A stretch of DNA of 11,539 nt from Zygnema cylindricum (GCA_037447655.1 JBBHKE010000285.1:1-11539), one strand, 5' to 3'. Counted from the stretch's first letter, positions 1 to 7,096 are shown. Program-made: numbers and translations. Notes: generated from the sequence alone by a model not told the origin.

Positions 1-504
1 TTCTCTGTAATGTTGTTTTCCGTATAAAAACAAAATAATACGTACGGCGTAGTACGGAGAGGTCCTAATTTCTGTAAACAAGCTCACTTTTCGTCTAATG
101 GAACTTCACCCTAATCGGGAATTTTTAATATTTGAAAAAAAAATATATATACTAATTAATCCCTAACTGTAATTTGGGTTGTCCTGAATAATAAGTACCC
201 GCCCTTTCGATGTCTACAGTAATATGTGTCTCCGTATAGAATCTGACAATTCGTACGCCGTCGCCCTATTCACACGGTCGACGGACGAACACATGAGAAC
301 GTGTTTTTTTTCGACGAGTTTGTGTCTCTTTCTTCCAGTGCACATTCACATGTGTCTGAAGTGTCTTTTTATGCCTTTGTAACTCAAAAAGTACCATTTC
401 GTACGGAGATACCCTGTTTTTACGACATACTATTTCCATCGCAGTATACTTCCATTATTAACGCTAATTGAAATAAAACCCTAATTAGAATAATGGAAAA
501 AATA
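1..504. other. Left-edge AT-rich non-coding DNA
   Basis: No supportable gene, RNA or repeat boundary is visible. The stretch is AT-rich with scattered GTAC and CGTACG words (for example near 48-56, 250 and 400). Part of it probably belongs to the family 1 element that ends at 589, because AACGCTAATTG and ATTAGAATAATGG words near 460-495 resemble the subterminal sequence of copies F and G. I could not find that element's left terminus, so it lies either outside the window or in decayed sequence. Confidence 0.5.
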
Positions 505-589
505 GAATTATGGATTTTATTTCAGGTTAATTTTTTGTGAAAAAAGGGCACCGAATTAGCGTTATTTACTCTAATAGCGATTGGCGGTG
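505..589. mobile_element. Family 1 TIR element, right end only
   Basis: The sequence ends in ...CTAATAGCGATTGGCGGTG followed by TA (590-591). Its reverse complement matches the left end of copy A (986 onward) for about 80 bp, including a shared GAATTCGGTGCCC-like block and an AACCTGAAATA block, with small indels. It is therefore a bona fide terminus of the same non-autonomous TIR family. The matching left end was not found in the window, so the element is truncated by the window edge or was deleted. Confidence 0.7.
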
Positions 590-591
590 TA

Positions 592-983
592 ACAAACGAA
601 ATATTAATAAAGTACATATAGTGTACGATTTTCTGTACTTTAAACAAAAATGTACATTTTTGACGAACTTAAAAAACCTGTTTCAGTCGGTCGCTGGGTT
701 GCGAAATGTGACGTGACGATCCCAATTTGTAAGGGCAAAATGGATTCTGCAAAAGTACAGATCCACCATTACAGTACGGTACAGTAGTACTGTACTGTAC
801 TGTACCGTCCTCACGTACGGTAATGAAGAAGTCGCGAACAACATCAACACTACACCCTGTACCGCTATAAGCGCCAAATGCTTTTTGTGCCAGTTGAAAA
901 AAAAAAAAATGTGCACACGTGCATGATTTATAATCGGACGGTCCCGGTGTACCGATTGGCAGCCACCAAACGGTACAGTACAG
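592..983. repeat. Spacer with GTAC/TGTAC palindromic cluster
   Basis: This non-coding segment lies between two inward-facing family 1 ends. At about 771-815 it holds a dense cluster of overlapping CAGTAC, GTACTG and TGTAC words forming an imperfect inverted repeat (ACGGTACAGTA ... TACTGTACCGT). A second cluster, GGTACAGTACAG, abuts copy A at 972-984. Short reading frames here are open only by chance. I see no gene. Confidence 0.55.
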
Positions 984-985
984 TA

Positions 986-1182
986 CACCGCCAATCGCTA
1001 TTAGAGTGTATAACGCAAATTCGGTGCCCTTTTTTCAAAAAAAAAAACCTGAAATACAATTAATATCGCTATTTAAGTACGTGGACCATAATCTGCCACG
1101 TCTCAGGTACAAAATTAGAATCAATAACGCTAATTGTTTTTTGACGCTATTTAATCCTTGACTCTAATAGCGATTGGCGGTG
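986..1182. mobile_element. Family 1 TIR element, copy A (197 bp MITE)
   Basis: Both ends read CACCGCCAATCGCTATTAGA and continue GT, giving a perfect 22-bp inverted repeat. The element is flanked by TA at 984-985 and 1183-1184. It carries no coding capacity, so it is a MITE-type non-autonomous element. An ACGTGG/CCACGT hairpin (1079-1084 and 1096-1101) lies almost at its centre. The subterminal sequence contains further copies of the TIR core (AACGCTAATTG, GACGCTATTTA). A TA duplication suggests Tc1/mariner-like mobilisation, but no transposase is present to confirm the superfamily. Confidence 0.85.
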
Positions 1183-1184
1183 TA

Positions 1185-1324
1185 CCAGGAGACGTTAGTA
1201 CGGATAAAAGACGATTAAATAGGCGAAAAAAACGATTGGCGGTCTCCAAACGGTAAGAGAAACGTTTTAAACGGTCAATCATAGATACCTACAGTACTTT
1301 GTTCCGTACACTATAACGGGACGG
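1185..1324. other. Spacer with a decayed family 1-like terminus
   Basis: This is a short non-coding spacer between copies A and B. ACGATTGGCGGT at 1232-1243 matches the right-terminal sequence of copy A apart from the final GTA, so it may be a decayed terminus. The match is too short to define an element. Confidence 0.35.
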
Positions 1325-1326
1325 TA

Positions 1327-1827
1327 CACCGCGAATCGTTATTAGTGTCAAAGTTTAAATAGTGTTGAAGAAAATTTACCGTAATTGATGCTAATTAAGA
1401 ATTTGAAAATTTTCAAAGTGTATTCAATCATGTTTATGTTAATTTGAACGGCAAAATGGAATATCGCCGTACGATATACACATAATATATGTATTCGCAC
1501 AAAATATAGGAATCGTAGCGCGCTTTAAAAACATCCGTACATGCCATACCATTACGCAAGTCAGACTAACCTGTTTTGAGCGCACGTTCCTAGCGTGCGC
1601 GTCTGATTTAATTTATTTGTAACTTTCACTTGAAAAGGTACATTTAGTCTGACAACGACCGTACACCACACTTTAGATTTTATTGTACTTTCGGCCTTTA
1701 CGCTATTTTGTATGGTACCTTAATTAACGTCGAGGAAAAATTAAAATCATGTATCCTATTTGAAAAAAAAAATCAAAATTTCAAGAACCCAAATTAGTGA
1801 CTTTGACACTAATAACGATTCGCGGTG
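1327..1827. mobile_element. Family 1 TIR element, copy B (501 bp)
   Basis: The two ends share a perfect 28-bp inverted repeat beginning CACCGCGAATCGTTATTAGT and ending CAAAGT. TA flanks it at 1325-1326 and 1828-1829. The interior shares a block reading CCGTACACCACACT near 1658-1672 with copies D, F and G, marking a longer subfamily of about 500-620 bp as opposed to the 200-bp copies A and C. There is no reading frame of note. Confidence 0.87.
1561..1606. repeat. Hairpin at the centre of copy B
   Basis: GCGCACG (1580-1586) pairs with CGTGCGC (1594-1600) across a 7-nt loop. An outer TCAGAC (1561-1566) pairs with GTCTGA (1601-1606) across a one-sided 13-nt bulge. The structure lies close to the geometric centre of the element (about 1577). 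Confidence 0.6.
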
Positions 1828-1829
1828 TA

Positions 1830-2092
1830 GGTGAGACACTGAGACCCCAGCTCTGAAGATATCTCCTTACAGCCGTTGGATTGAGCAGAATTTCTCTACG
1901 ACAAACCGTCTTTTCACACTTGAGTCTTTCCGTACGCGCTTCTGCACTACAGTGCAATATAGTACAGTACAGTAAAGTACTGTACTACCAAGTGCCATAG
2001 TCCACTAACAATGCAGAGTACGGTTGACCGGTAATGTACTGTAACGCCTTGTACAGTTAGGTGATAGTTCTATACTGTACAGTACAGTACTG
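1830..2092. repeat. Spacer with GTAC hairpin clusters
   Basis: This spacer is non-coding. AGTACAGTAC (1961-1970) and GTACTGTACT (1977-1986) form a perfect 10-bp stem with a 6-nt loop. A second GTAC/CAGTAC run at 2072-2094 is the site into which copy C inserted. No gene is seen. Confidence 0.6.
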
Positions 2093-2094
2093 TA

Positions 2095-2311
2095 CACCGT
2101 CGATCGTATTTAGCGTGTATGTTTTTTTTGTCTCTTAAAACATCTTTTATCCCTACATACATGTCGGATTGTGGATCTGACGGTTGCGATTGAAAGATTG
2201 CATTCTCAGCTTACGAATGGCGGTCTTAAATTGAAAATTGGACAAATGTGTACGGAGATAAGATGTTTTCAGTGGCGAAAAAAACATACACGCTAAATAC
2301 GATCGACGGTG
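2095..2311. mobile_element. Family 1 TIR element, copy C (217 bp MITE)
   Basis: The ends share a perfect inverted repeat of about 34 bp starting CACCGTCGATCGTATTTAGC and running through GTGTATG into a T-run. TA lies at 2093-2094 and 2312-2313. The perfect arms suggest a recent copy or arm homogenisation. The TIR variant (ATTTAGCGTGT rather than ATTAGAGT) marks a separate subfamily. No coding capacity. Confidence 0.87.
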
Positions 2312-2313
2312 TA

Positions 2314-2478
2314 CTGTAGTACTGGACATTTGCCATTTGCCAGAATTGCTTACCGTATTAAATGTCAGCGATATACTGTAGTTTGCTTCGGTTTTCGTAC
2401 ATCAACCGACATTCAGTACGGACCCGTCGCTATCTTCCAGTTATATATTGCAAGTTTCATTTATTCGATATAAGGGGG
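2314..2478. other. Short non-coding spacer
   Basis: I see no gene or bounded repeat here. A GTACTGTAGTACTGG run continues the GTAC-rich target site of copy C. A chance open frame of about 60 codons crosses from here into the next element and is not credible as a gene. Confidence 0.4.
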
Positions 2479-2534
2479 TGTGCCCCGTTGATGTCCAATT
2501 CGTACGGATTTCATTTTTTTACGAAAACTACGTA

Positions 2535-3053
2535 CACCGTGAATCGCTATTAGCGTAATGAAATAGATAGCGTAATGAAACAATTAGCGATATTTACGCT
2601 AATTGGGAATGTCGTTTTTTTTGGAAATAAATTTTATTCTAATTTTTCGTACACTCTAATTTGCAAATTGCTTTGTAAAAAATTTCGGTGCAGAATATCT
2701 CCACACTAAAATATGTGCATGTACGAAATTGTTCAAATCGAACGCCGTCGCATTTTTTTTCATCCGCGAATGCCGGAAAAAATTTACGCAATTACATGTT
2801 AGCGCGACTCTACGGGACAGCGTGAATATCTTTTCTGTACTTTTCTACTAAAAAAAGTACTAAATTGTACGTCTCTGCAGACCGTACACCACACTATTTA
2901 CAATGGCACTATATTAGAGTCATGAATCCTATTTTATGGAACACCTCAAATAACGTGTAGGAACATGTAGAATGTCTAATTCTATTTGAGAATTTGCCCA
3001 AAAAAACAGGGTACCTCAATTAGCGACCAACACGCTAATAGCGAATCACGGTG
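2535..3053. mobile_element. Family 1 TIR element, copy D (519 bp), nested in family 2 copy 1
   Basis: The ends are CACCGTGAATCGCTATTAGC on the left and, in reverse complement, CACCGTGATTCGCTATTAGC on the right, one mismatch over 22 bp. TA lies at 2533-2534 and 3054-3055. The insertion splits family 2 copy 1. The paralogous site in copy 2 (8070-8071 and surroundings) carries a single uninterrupted TA, which proves both boundaries and the 2-bp duplication. The interior shares the CCGTACACCACACTATTTA block (2881-2900) with other long copies. Confidence 0.9.
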
Positions 3054-3449
3054 TAGTATTCGTCTTTCTCATACTTTTCGTAAAATTCGAGTAAATTTCG
3101 CTGTACGGCCATGTAAAAAAACGTACGAAAAGCGTAATCTTAGAAAATCCTTAAAAATCTTAAAAAAGACGGATATTTAACAGAAATGTACGAAATTGTA
3201 TGAAAGTGTACCCTAAAAAACCTAATAGTACATAATATCTATGGTAGCCGTACTGAAATATAAAGAAGCGTACGGCAATGTACCTTGGAAACCCTAAAAA
3301 ATCCCCTAAAATAACCCTAAAATATACAAACATAGATGGACATTGTACGTAAGTGTAAAAATAATGTACGGGTACAAAGTAAGGTACGCATTTTATTTAC
3401 TTTTTATCATCGTTTGATGCGTACCGTACGTAGTATTCGTTAGTTTATA

Positions 3450-3470
3450 CTGTGCGTAATATGCGCACAG
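3450..3470. repeat. Terminal hairpin of family 2, copy 1
   Basis: CTGTGCG (3450-3456) pairs perfectly with CGCACAG (3464-3470) across a 7-nt loop, 11 nt inside the element end. The equivalent hairpin in copy 2 (7288-7308) differs by one T-A to C-G pair, so the pairing is kept despite substitution on both arms. Confidence 0.7.
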
Positions 3471-3652
3471 GACATCTATGATGTGCCCCTGTGTTAGAGT
3501 ATCGAGTCTTTTCTGTCCTTTTCCTTGAAAATTCAAACCCCAACGAGAAAATCGCTTGCCGTACAAAGAAATTGCAATAACAACAGTACAATGAACGTCA
3601 ACTTGATACTTTGAATGTACACCAATTTTGGCGACTTTTGTACCTACTAGTA

Positions 3653-3690
3653 AATCAATGCTCGTTACACGGGCAAAGTTCGTGTTGTGT
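3653..3690 (+). repeat. Diverged direct repeat, unit 1
   Basis: The unit begins AATCAATGCTCGTTACACGG and ends TTCGTGTTGTGT. It matches unit 2 at 4154-4191 at 30 of 38 positions with no indels. The core near-palindrome (CTCGTTACACGGG) is weaker than in unit 2. Confidence 0.5.
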
Positions 3691-3791
3691 GTATTTGAGG
3701 TTGTATAGAGTTTTTGTACTCTATATGTTTGGAAACAACTTCAGGCAGGTTTTTTTTATGAACTATACAAATGTAAATCATATGTGGGAAT

Positions 3792-3806
3792 AACAACCAT
3801 AGGGTG
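3792..3806 (+). repeat. CATAGGGTG motif, copy 1 of 4
   Basis: AACAACCATAGGGTG, preceded by a GTGGGAAT stretch. Similar blocks occur in the same orientation at 4350, 6489 and 7082. It looks like a conserved terminus of a decayed repeat family. Confidence 0.5.
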
Positions 3807-4153
3807 TTTTGATTTACAACACAAATATAGACAATTTTAAACCGAGAGAATGTCCCATGTAAGATGTCATTCTGTGCAAACAAACATGTTTTAAAGTTCA
3901 TAATCATATTTAGTTTACTTCACAACAGGAATATTGTAGTTGAGATTAAATGAGTTTATTAATGACTGAGTGTCACCTTTGTAATAACATTCAATGGTGT
4001 GCAACTCTAGCATTTTCAACTGACTAACTATACTTAACTAACCATTCTGCGCCTATATCTATGTGTAACTGTCAGAAATCAAATGTTTATTTTTAGCTAC
4101 AGATCTCATGTTGGTGTGTTTTGTTACACAATATGTTTTTGTTCACATAAGTC

Positions 4154-4191
4154 AATCAATGCCCGTGACACGGACATGATTCGTGTCTTGT
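4154..4191 (+). repeat. Diverged direct repeat, unit 2
   Basis: The unit begins AATCAATGCCCGTGACACGG and ends TTCGTGTCTTGT. CCGTGACACGG within it is a near-perfect palindrome. See unit 1 at 3653-3690. Confidence 0.5.
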
Positions 4192-4349
4192 TTTGTTATG
4201 CTTGTTATATGCGCATGTATTGTGTGTTGTTTTATCACGTTTTCTTGAGCCTTACCAAAGTATTATACAAATATACATTTATGTGTTCAATAAGCAATTG
4301 TACGACATGCATTATATGTAAAGAGTCTCTTTGCAACTTTTATTGGAAC

Positions 4350-4364
4350 AACAACCATAGAGTG
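4350..4364 (+). repeat. CATAGGGTG motif, copy 2 of 4
   Basis: AACAACCATAGAGTG preceded by TTATTGG. One mismatch to copy 1. The flank that follows contains ACATACGCA, also seen after copy 3. Confidence 0.5.
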
Positions 4365-4807
4365 AGGGTATAAGCATAAAAAACATACGCACTTCCAAAC
4401 AGCAAGAATATTCCATTGAAGAAATAGTACACCGCGAATCGTAATTAGAGTAAATTACTCTAATTCGGTCGCTCGAAATTTCGACTCTATCACATGAAAT
4501 AGAGTAAATGATTCTAATTGTTTCATTATTATATTTAAGGTAAAGTTTAATTAGCGTTTTTAATTATAATATAGGTTCGTTTTAAATAGTGTGGAGTACT
4601 AACGACCTCCAACCGTGCAAAATTGTACTTTATTAAGTAAAAAAATACAAATAATGATTTAATAGAGGCCGTTATCATGTAACTGCGTTTTAACAAACCA
4701 CGTAGTGCAAACGTCATAGTGACGATAAACTGTACGTTTTGCCAAATTCTATACAAAAACCTTATTTACAATAGAGGATATTAGCGTGCCAAATTAGTAG
4801 TGTTGTG

Positions 4808-4972
4808 TATCGGTAAGGATTTGCCGATAACCGATATGGGCCTTTTTTCGGGGACCCGATAATCGATATATTGGTACAATATATCGCTATCGGTCTTATC
4901 GCCGATAAGTAGCCGATAATATCGGTTACTTATCGACGATAATGCCGATAACGATAACTATCGGCGATAACT
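4808..4972. repeat. Subterminal CGATA/TATCG cluster of the hAT-like element
   Basis: By eye about 17 occurrences of CGATA or TATCG, in both orientations, fall within 165 bp. A smaller mirror cluster lies at 5598-5675. Short motifs clustered behind hAT termini are known transposase-binding sites in studied elements; that role here is inferred. Confidence 0.7.
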
Positions 4973-5228
4973 GTACGATCCGTACAGATATATGTACTGC
5001 ATGTACACTCAACTGTACGTCTTATTCCCTCGACGCGCCCTACTCACAACCCCAGAGGTACCTACCAATCAGATCATTTGTACAAGCAGAAAGTACAGTA
5101 GTCGGCATAAGATGTGCACGGCTTTAGTACGGCTCCAGTTAAGACGATGTACCTTTCACATTTGACGCCGTGGCTTTGTCCCTTTATTTTTTGGGATCCA
5201 CTGGAAACCTGCCACGTGTCAATCCGTC

Positions 5229-5259
5229 GGCTTTTTTGGCAAAAGCCGCCAAAAAAGCC
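5229..5259. repeat. 12-bp perfect hairpin inside the hAT-like element
   Basis: GGCTTTTTTGGC (5229-5240) pairs with GCCAAAAAAGCC (5248-5259) across a 7-nt loop. It is close to the element centre (about 5240). No function is evident. Confidence 0.7.
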
Positions 5260-5413
5260 ATTCCGAGATGCCGGCGCTCACGCTCACCGTCTGCTCGTAT
5301 TTTCTCATTGAATGTCGTCCGTTCGATTCCGGCGGCGCGCATAATGTTATTTTGCATCCATTGTACTTTGTGTCCGCCGTCTTTTTACCCTTCCATGATA
5401 ATCAGTTTATCGG

Positions 5414-5569
5414 TACAATTCCGTACGTTCCCGTAAAATTTATGTTCAGTTAACCGCCCAAAAAGTACTACAAAGTGCAACGTATTTTTTAGTCAAATTC
5501 CGTACATTTCCCGTAAACAACTGTACATTTTTCGTAAATTTACCGTTCAGTTTACCGAACAGAAAGCAC
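5414..5569 (+). repeat. Imperfect internal duplication in the hAT-like element
   Basis: The blocks at about 5414-5466 and 5497-5569 both run through AATTCCGTAC, TTCCCGTAAA, GTTCAGTT and ACCG in the same order. The second contains an additional TGTACATTTTTCGTAAATTT segment. The similarity is patchy, so boundaries are approximate. Confidence 0.4.
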
Positions 5570-5826
5570 TCCGGACAGAAAGTACAGAAAGTACAAATAT
5601 ATCGGAACCGCTGACCGTTCGATAACCGATAACTATCGGTATCGGTGTTATCGCGATAAGTTTTTTACCGATACACAACACTACAAATTAGAGTACTTAA
5701 ATAAATTAGAGTAAACTTCATAGTTGAAAAAGCTCTATCACATATATTAGCGTTCATTACTCTAATTGTTTTTTTTAGTTTTTGTACTCTAATTTTTTCA
5801 TTACTCTAATTATGATTCGCGGTGTA

Positions 5827-6046
5827 GTGTTAGAACATAAGTGTGTCGAAGTATGTATACCTATGCAGTTTACTTTCAAACGTTAACAACCCAATTAGGA
5901 TTAAACATAATTTTTTATATTAACTTTTTATAGCACTAACAAAGTTAACGGATAAGTTTCTTTCAAAACTTATTTATTTCACTATTGTAAAAGAAATGTC
6001 AACTTTCACATTGTATTACCTTCTCATGTTTATGGAAACATCTAAA
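5827..6046. other. AT-rich spacer
   Basis: No gene, bounded repeat or terminal motif is visible between copy F and the decayed terminus at 6049. GTAC words are scarce here compared with 1-3480. Confidence 0.4.
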
Positions 6047-6048
6047 TA

Positions 6049-6070
6049 CACCATAGATTGCTATTAGTGT
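6049..6070 (+). mobile_element. Decayed family 1 left terminus
   Basis: CACCATAGATTGCTATTAGTGT follows a TA (6047-6048) and matches the family 1 terminus CACCGCGAATCGCTATTAGT at all but about five positions. No convincing right end was found. The CATAGGGTG block at 6489-6503 gives only a loose inverted match, so a 6049-6503 element is possible but unproven. Confidence 0.45.
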
Positions 6071-6088
6071 TAGACACAATGATCAACG

Positions 6089-6213
6089 CCCCCATCTTTT
6101 TCCTATCTTGCTTGTTTTTTCTCCCCCGTCCCTCTCTCCTGTTGTCTCTCCCCTCTCCCTCTCTCTCTCCCTTTTTGTCTTCTATCTCTCCTCCCTCCCT
6201 CTTTCTTGTTGTC
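6089..6213 (+). repeat. Pyrimidine-rich CT tract
   Basis: About 125 bp are almost entirely C and T on the plus strand, with (CT)n runs around 6133-6175. Such tracts expand by slippage and can form triplex DNA. The strand bias keeps several frames open without implying coding. Confidence 0.75.
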
Positions 6214-6215
6214 CG

Positions 6216-6440
6216 TTCATATATTGTTGGTTCACATATTGTTGGTTCATATATTTCCGGTGCATATATTGTCGGTTCGTACTTTGGCGATTCATATCCT
6301 GTTGGTTCACATATTGTCGGTTTATATATTGTCTCTTCATACATTGTCGGTTCATACATTTGCAATTCATATCTTATAGGTTCATATACTGTAAGTTCAC
6401 ATCTTGTCGGTCCGTACATTGTCGGATCACATATTGTGAG
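6216..6440 (+). repeat. 15-bp minisatellite, 15 units
   Basis: Fifteen consecutive units of TTCATATATTGTYGG-like sequence run in exact 15-bp register with no indels, although units differ by several substitutions. A further half-unit follows. Because the period is a multiple of three, three overlapping frames stay open: plus-strand SYIVG-type and CRFIY-type pentapeptides and a minus-strand YEPTI-type pentapeptide (open from 6452 down to 6042). In the minus-strand frame substitutions are not concentrated at third codon positions, so I do not call it a gene. Confidence 0.85.
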
Positions 6441-6488
6441 TTCTTGTTCAGCTCAAATATGCGTACTCACGTTTACACACTTTCCAAC

Positions 6489-6503
6489 AATAACCATAGG
6501 GTG
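6489..6503 (+). repeat. CATAGGGTG motif, copy 3 of 4
   Basis: AATAACCATAGGGTG preceded by ACACTTTCCAAC. Copy 4 also has ACACTTTC upstream, which extends the shared block to about 30 bp. ACATACGCA follows within 25 bp, as after copy 2. Confidence 0.5.
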
Positions 6504-6777
6504 TTTGCGTTAGGGTCACATACGCATCATAAACTCTTTCTAACTGCAATAGTGAAGTAATGTACGCTACTGACATCTACACATTTTGTGCCGCTTTCAT
6601 AAATCAACCCCAATTTAAAACAGAAAAAATGCAATGATATATTATTGCTTCTTGTATATTTCACGACTTAGCAACGTACTTGCATGTACTGTGAATTGTA
6701 AATCAACAACAATAATAATATATCCCTCTATTAATAACCGTTTCTTACGAATTACAATATTTTGTAATCTTTCATTT
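6504..6777. other. AT-rich spacer
   Basis: No gene or clear repeat is visible. The base composition is AT-rich with few GTAC words. Confidence 0.4.
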
Positions 6778-6910
6778 GATATGTATTTTTAGGCATCAAT
6801 TGAGTCGGGATGGCGCACGCGTACCTTTTCTTTTTTTGCTCTTGCGATGTATGTTGAGACATCAACTTTGCACCGACGGCACGTGGGAACATGGGTCGTG
6901 GTCGTAAGGG
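6778..6910 (+). repeat. Imperfect tandem duplication, GC-richer patch
   Basis: Two segments starting near 6778 (GATATGTATTTTTAGGCATC) and 6846 (GATGTATGTTGAGACATCAA) follow the same order of words: ATGTAT, CATCAA, then a GGCRCACG/GGCACGTG-like block. This suggests a diverged duplication of about 68 bp. The region from 6800 to 6960 is clearly richer in G+C than its surroundings. A 69-codon minus-strand frame covers it but has no recognisable motif. Confidence 0.35.
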
Positions 6911-6970
6911 ACATCTCGTTTTGGGTCGCGCGGACGTAGAGACACCGGCGCGCGCGCACACAGATATTGC

Positions 6971-6980
6971 CTATTTAAGG
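6971..6980 (+). promoter_or_regulatory. TATA-like box (CTATTTAAGG)
   Basis: CTATTTAAGGTTTTC follows a GC-rich block with GACACCGGCGCG about 25 bp upstream. The pattern GACA, CGGCGC, TATWTAAGG, TTTC recurs at 8693-8722. It may be a core promoter of a decayed element. No coding region follows, so activity is speculative. Confidence 0.25.
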
Positions 6981-7081
6981 TTTTCAACACAGCAGCCAAA
7001 GGTCTATAATTTTTAATCGAAAAAACCGATTTTTAATTTTGTAATTTTTCTCTTGACAGTAGTAATACACTTTCATGGGAA

Positions 7082-7096
7082 CAAAACCATAGGGTG
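7082..7096 (+). repeat. CATAGGGTG motif, copy 4 of 4
   Basis: CAAAACCATAGGGTG preceded by ACACTTTCATGGGAA. Together with the other copies the consensus is approximately ACACTTTCNTGGGAACAACAACCATAGGGTG. Confidence 0.5.

Larger units (their letters stand above)
2487..3481 (-). mobile_element. Family 2 GTAC-rich element, copy 1, with copy D inside
   Basis: An exact 8-bp direct repeat, TGTGCCCC, flanks the element at 2479-2486 and 3482-3489. The sequence between, after removal of the nested copy D, is about 474 bp and matches 7277-8118 in reverse complement from end to end. That match runs from GTTGATGTCCAATTCGTACG at the left to GCGCACAGGACATCTATGA at the right. The termini are weak inverted repeats around GATGTCC. 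The interior is packed with GTAC, TGTACATT and CCCTAAAA-like words and carries no credible coding frame. An 8-bp duplication would fit hAT-like or Mutator-like mobilisation; which one is not resolved. The strand is relative to copy 2. Confidence 0.75.
3490..4427. other. AT-rich unassigned region with diverged direct repeats
   Basis: No gene is supportable; the longest open frames are about 60-96 codons and lack recognisable motifs. Two related segments can be seen. A 38-bp block at 3653-3690 matches 4154-4191 at 30 of 38 positions without gaps and contains a CCCGTG/CACGGG-like near-palindrome. Each block is followed, 100-160 bp further on, by AACAACCATAGGGTG (3792-3806) or AACAACCATAGAGTG (4350-4364). 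This suggests two decayed copies of one small element in direct orientation. Confidence 0.5.
4798..5683. mobile_element. hAT-like non-autonomous element (886 bp) nested in copy F
   Basis: Perfect 19-bp terminal inverted repeats read TAGTGTTGTGTATCGGTAA. The flanks are an exact 8-bp duplication CAAATTAG (4790-4797 and 5684-5691), the length typical of the hAT superfamily. Copy G carries the matching unoccupied site with a single CAATATAG (complement of 9210-9217) followed by the same AGAGTACTT. Subterminal regions are dense in CGATA/TATCG words (about 17 between 4808 and 4970, more at 5598-5675), as expected for transposase-binding clusters. No transposase frame is present; the 60-88-codon frames inside overlap one another and show no motif. 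Confidence 0.9.
4430..5824 (-). mobile_element. Family 1 TIR element, copy F, split by a hAT-like insertion
   Basis: The left end is CACCGCGAATCGTAATTAGA; the right end in reverse complement is CACCGCGAATCATAATTAGA, one mismatch over about 25 bp. TA lies at 4428-4429 and 5825-5826. Without the nested 886-bp element and one 8-bp duplication, copy F is 501 bp. It aligns in reverse orientation with copy G (9076-9692) on both sides of the insertion, for example AATTGTACTTTATTAAGTAA near 4621 against the complement of 9480-9500. An 11-bp perfect inverted repeat, AATTAGAGTAA/TTACTCTAATT, lies just inside the left TIR at about 4443-4465. The strand is relative to copy G. Confidence 0.88.

Noticed and set aside
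3205-3330. CCCTAAAA runs as a telomeric or interstitial telomere repeat.
   Set aside because: The units are irregular and dispersed, and the equivalent family 2 copy 2 region has only scattered AGGGTT words, so they are part of the element.
4083-4373. 96-codon frame as a small membrane protein (many aromatic and Cys residues).
   Set aside because: It is low-complexity T-rich sequence inside a decayed repeat, with no conserved motif.
5247-5338. GTTCGATTCC (about 5319-5328) resembles a tRNA B box, with GCCGCC/GGCGGC that could pair as an acceptor stem.
   Set aside because: There is no A box, no foldable D or anticodon arm at the right spacing, the T stem does not pair properly, and it lies inside a transposon.
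6042-6513. Overlapping 125-151-codon frames on both strands as genes.
   Set aside because: They stay open because a 15-bp repeat and a pyrimidine tract carry no stops in several frames at once; no codon-position bias supports one of them.
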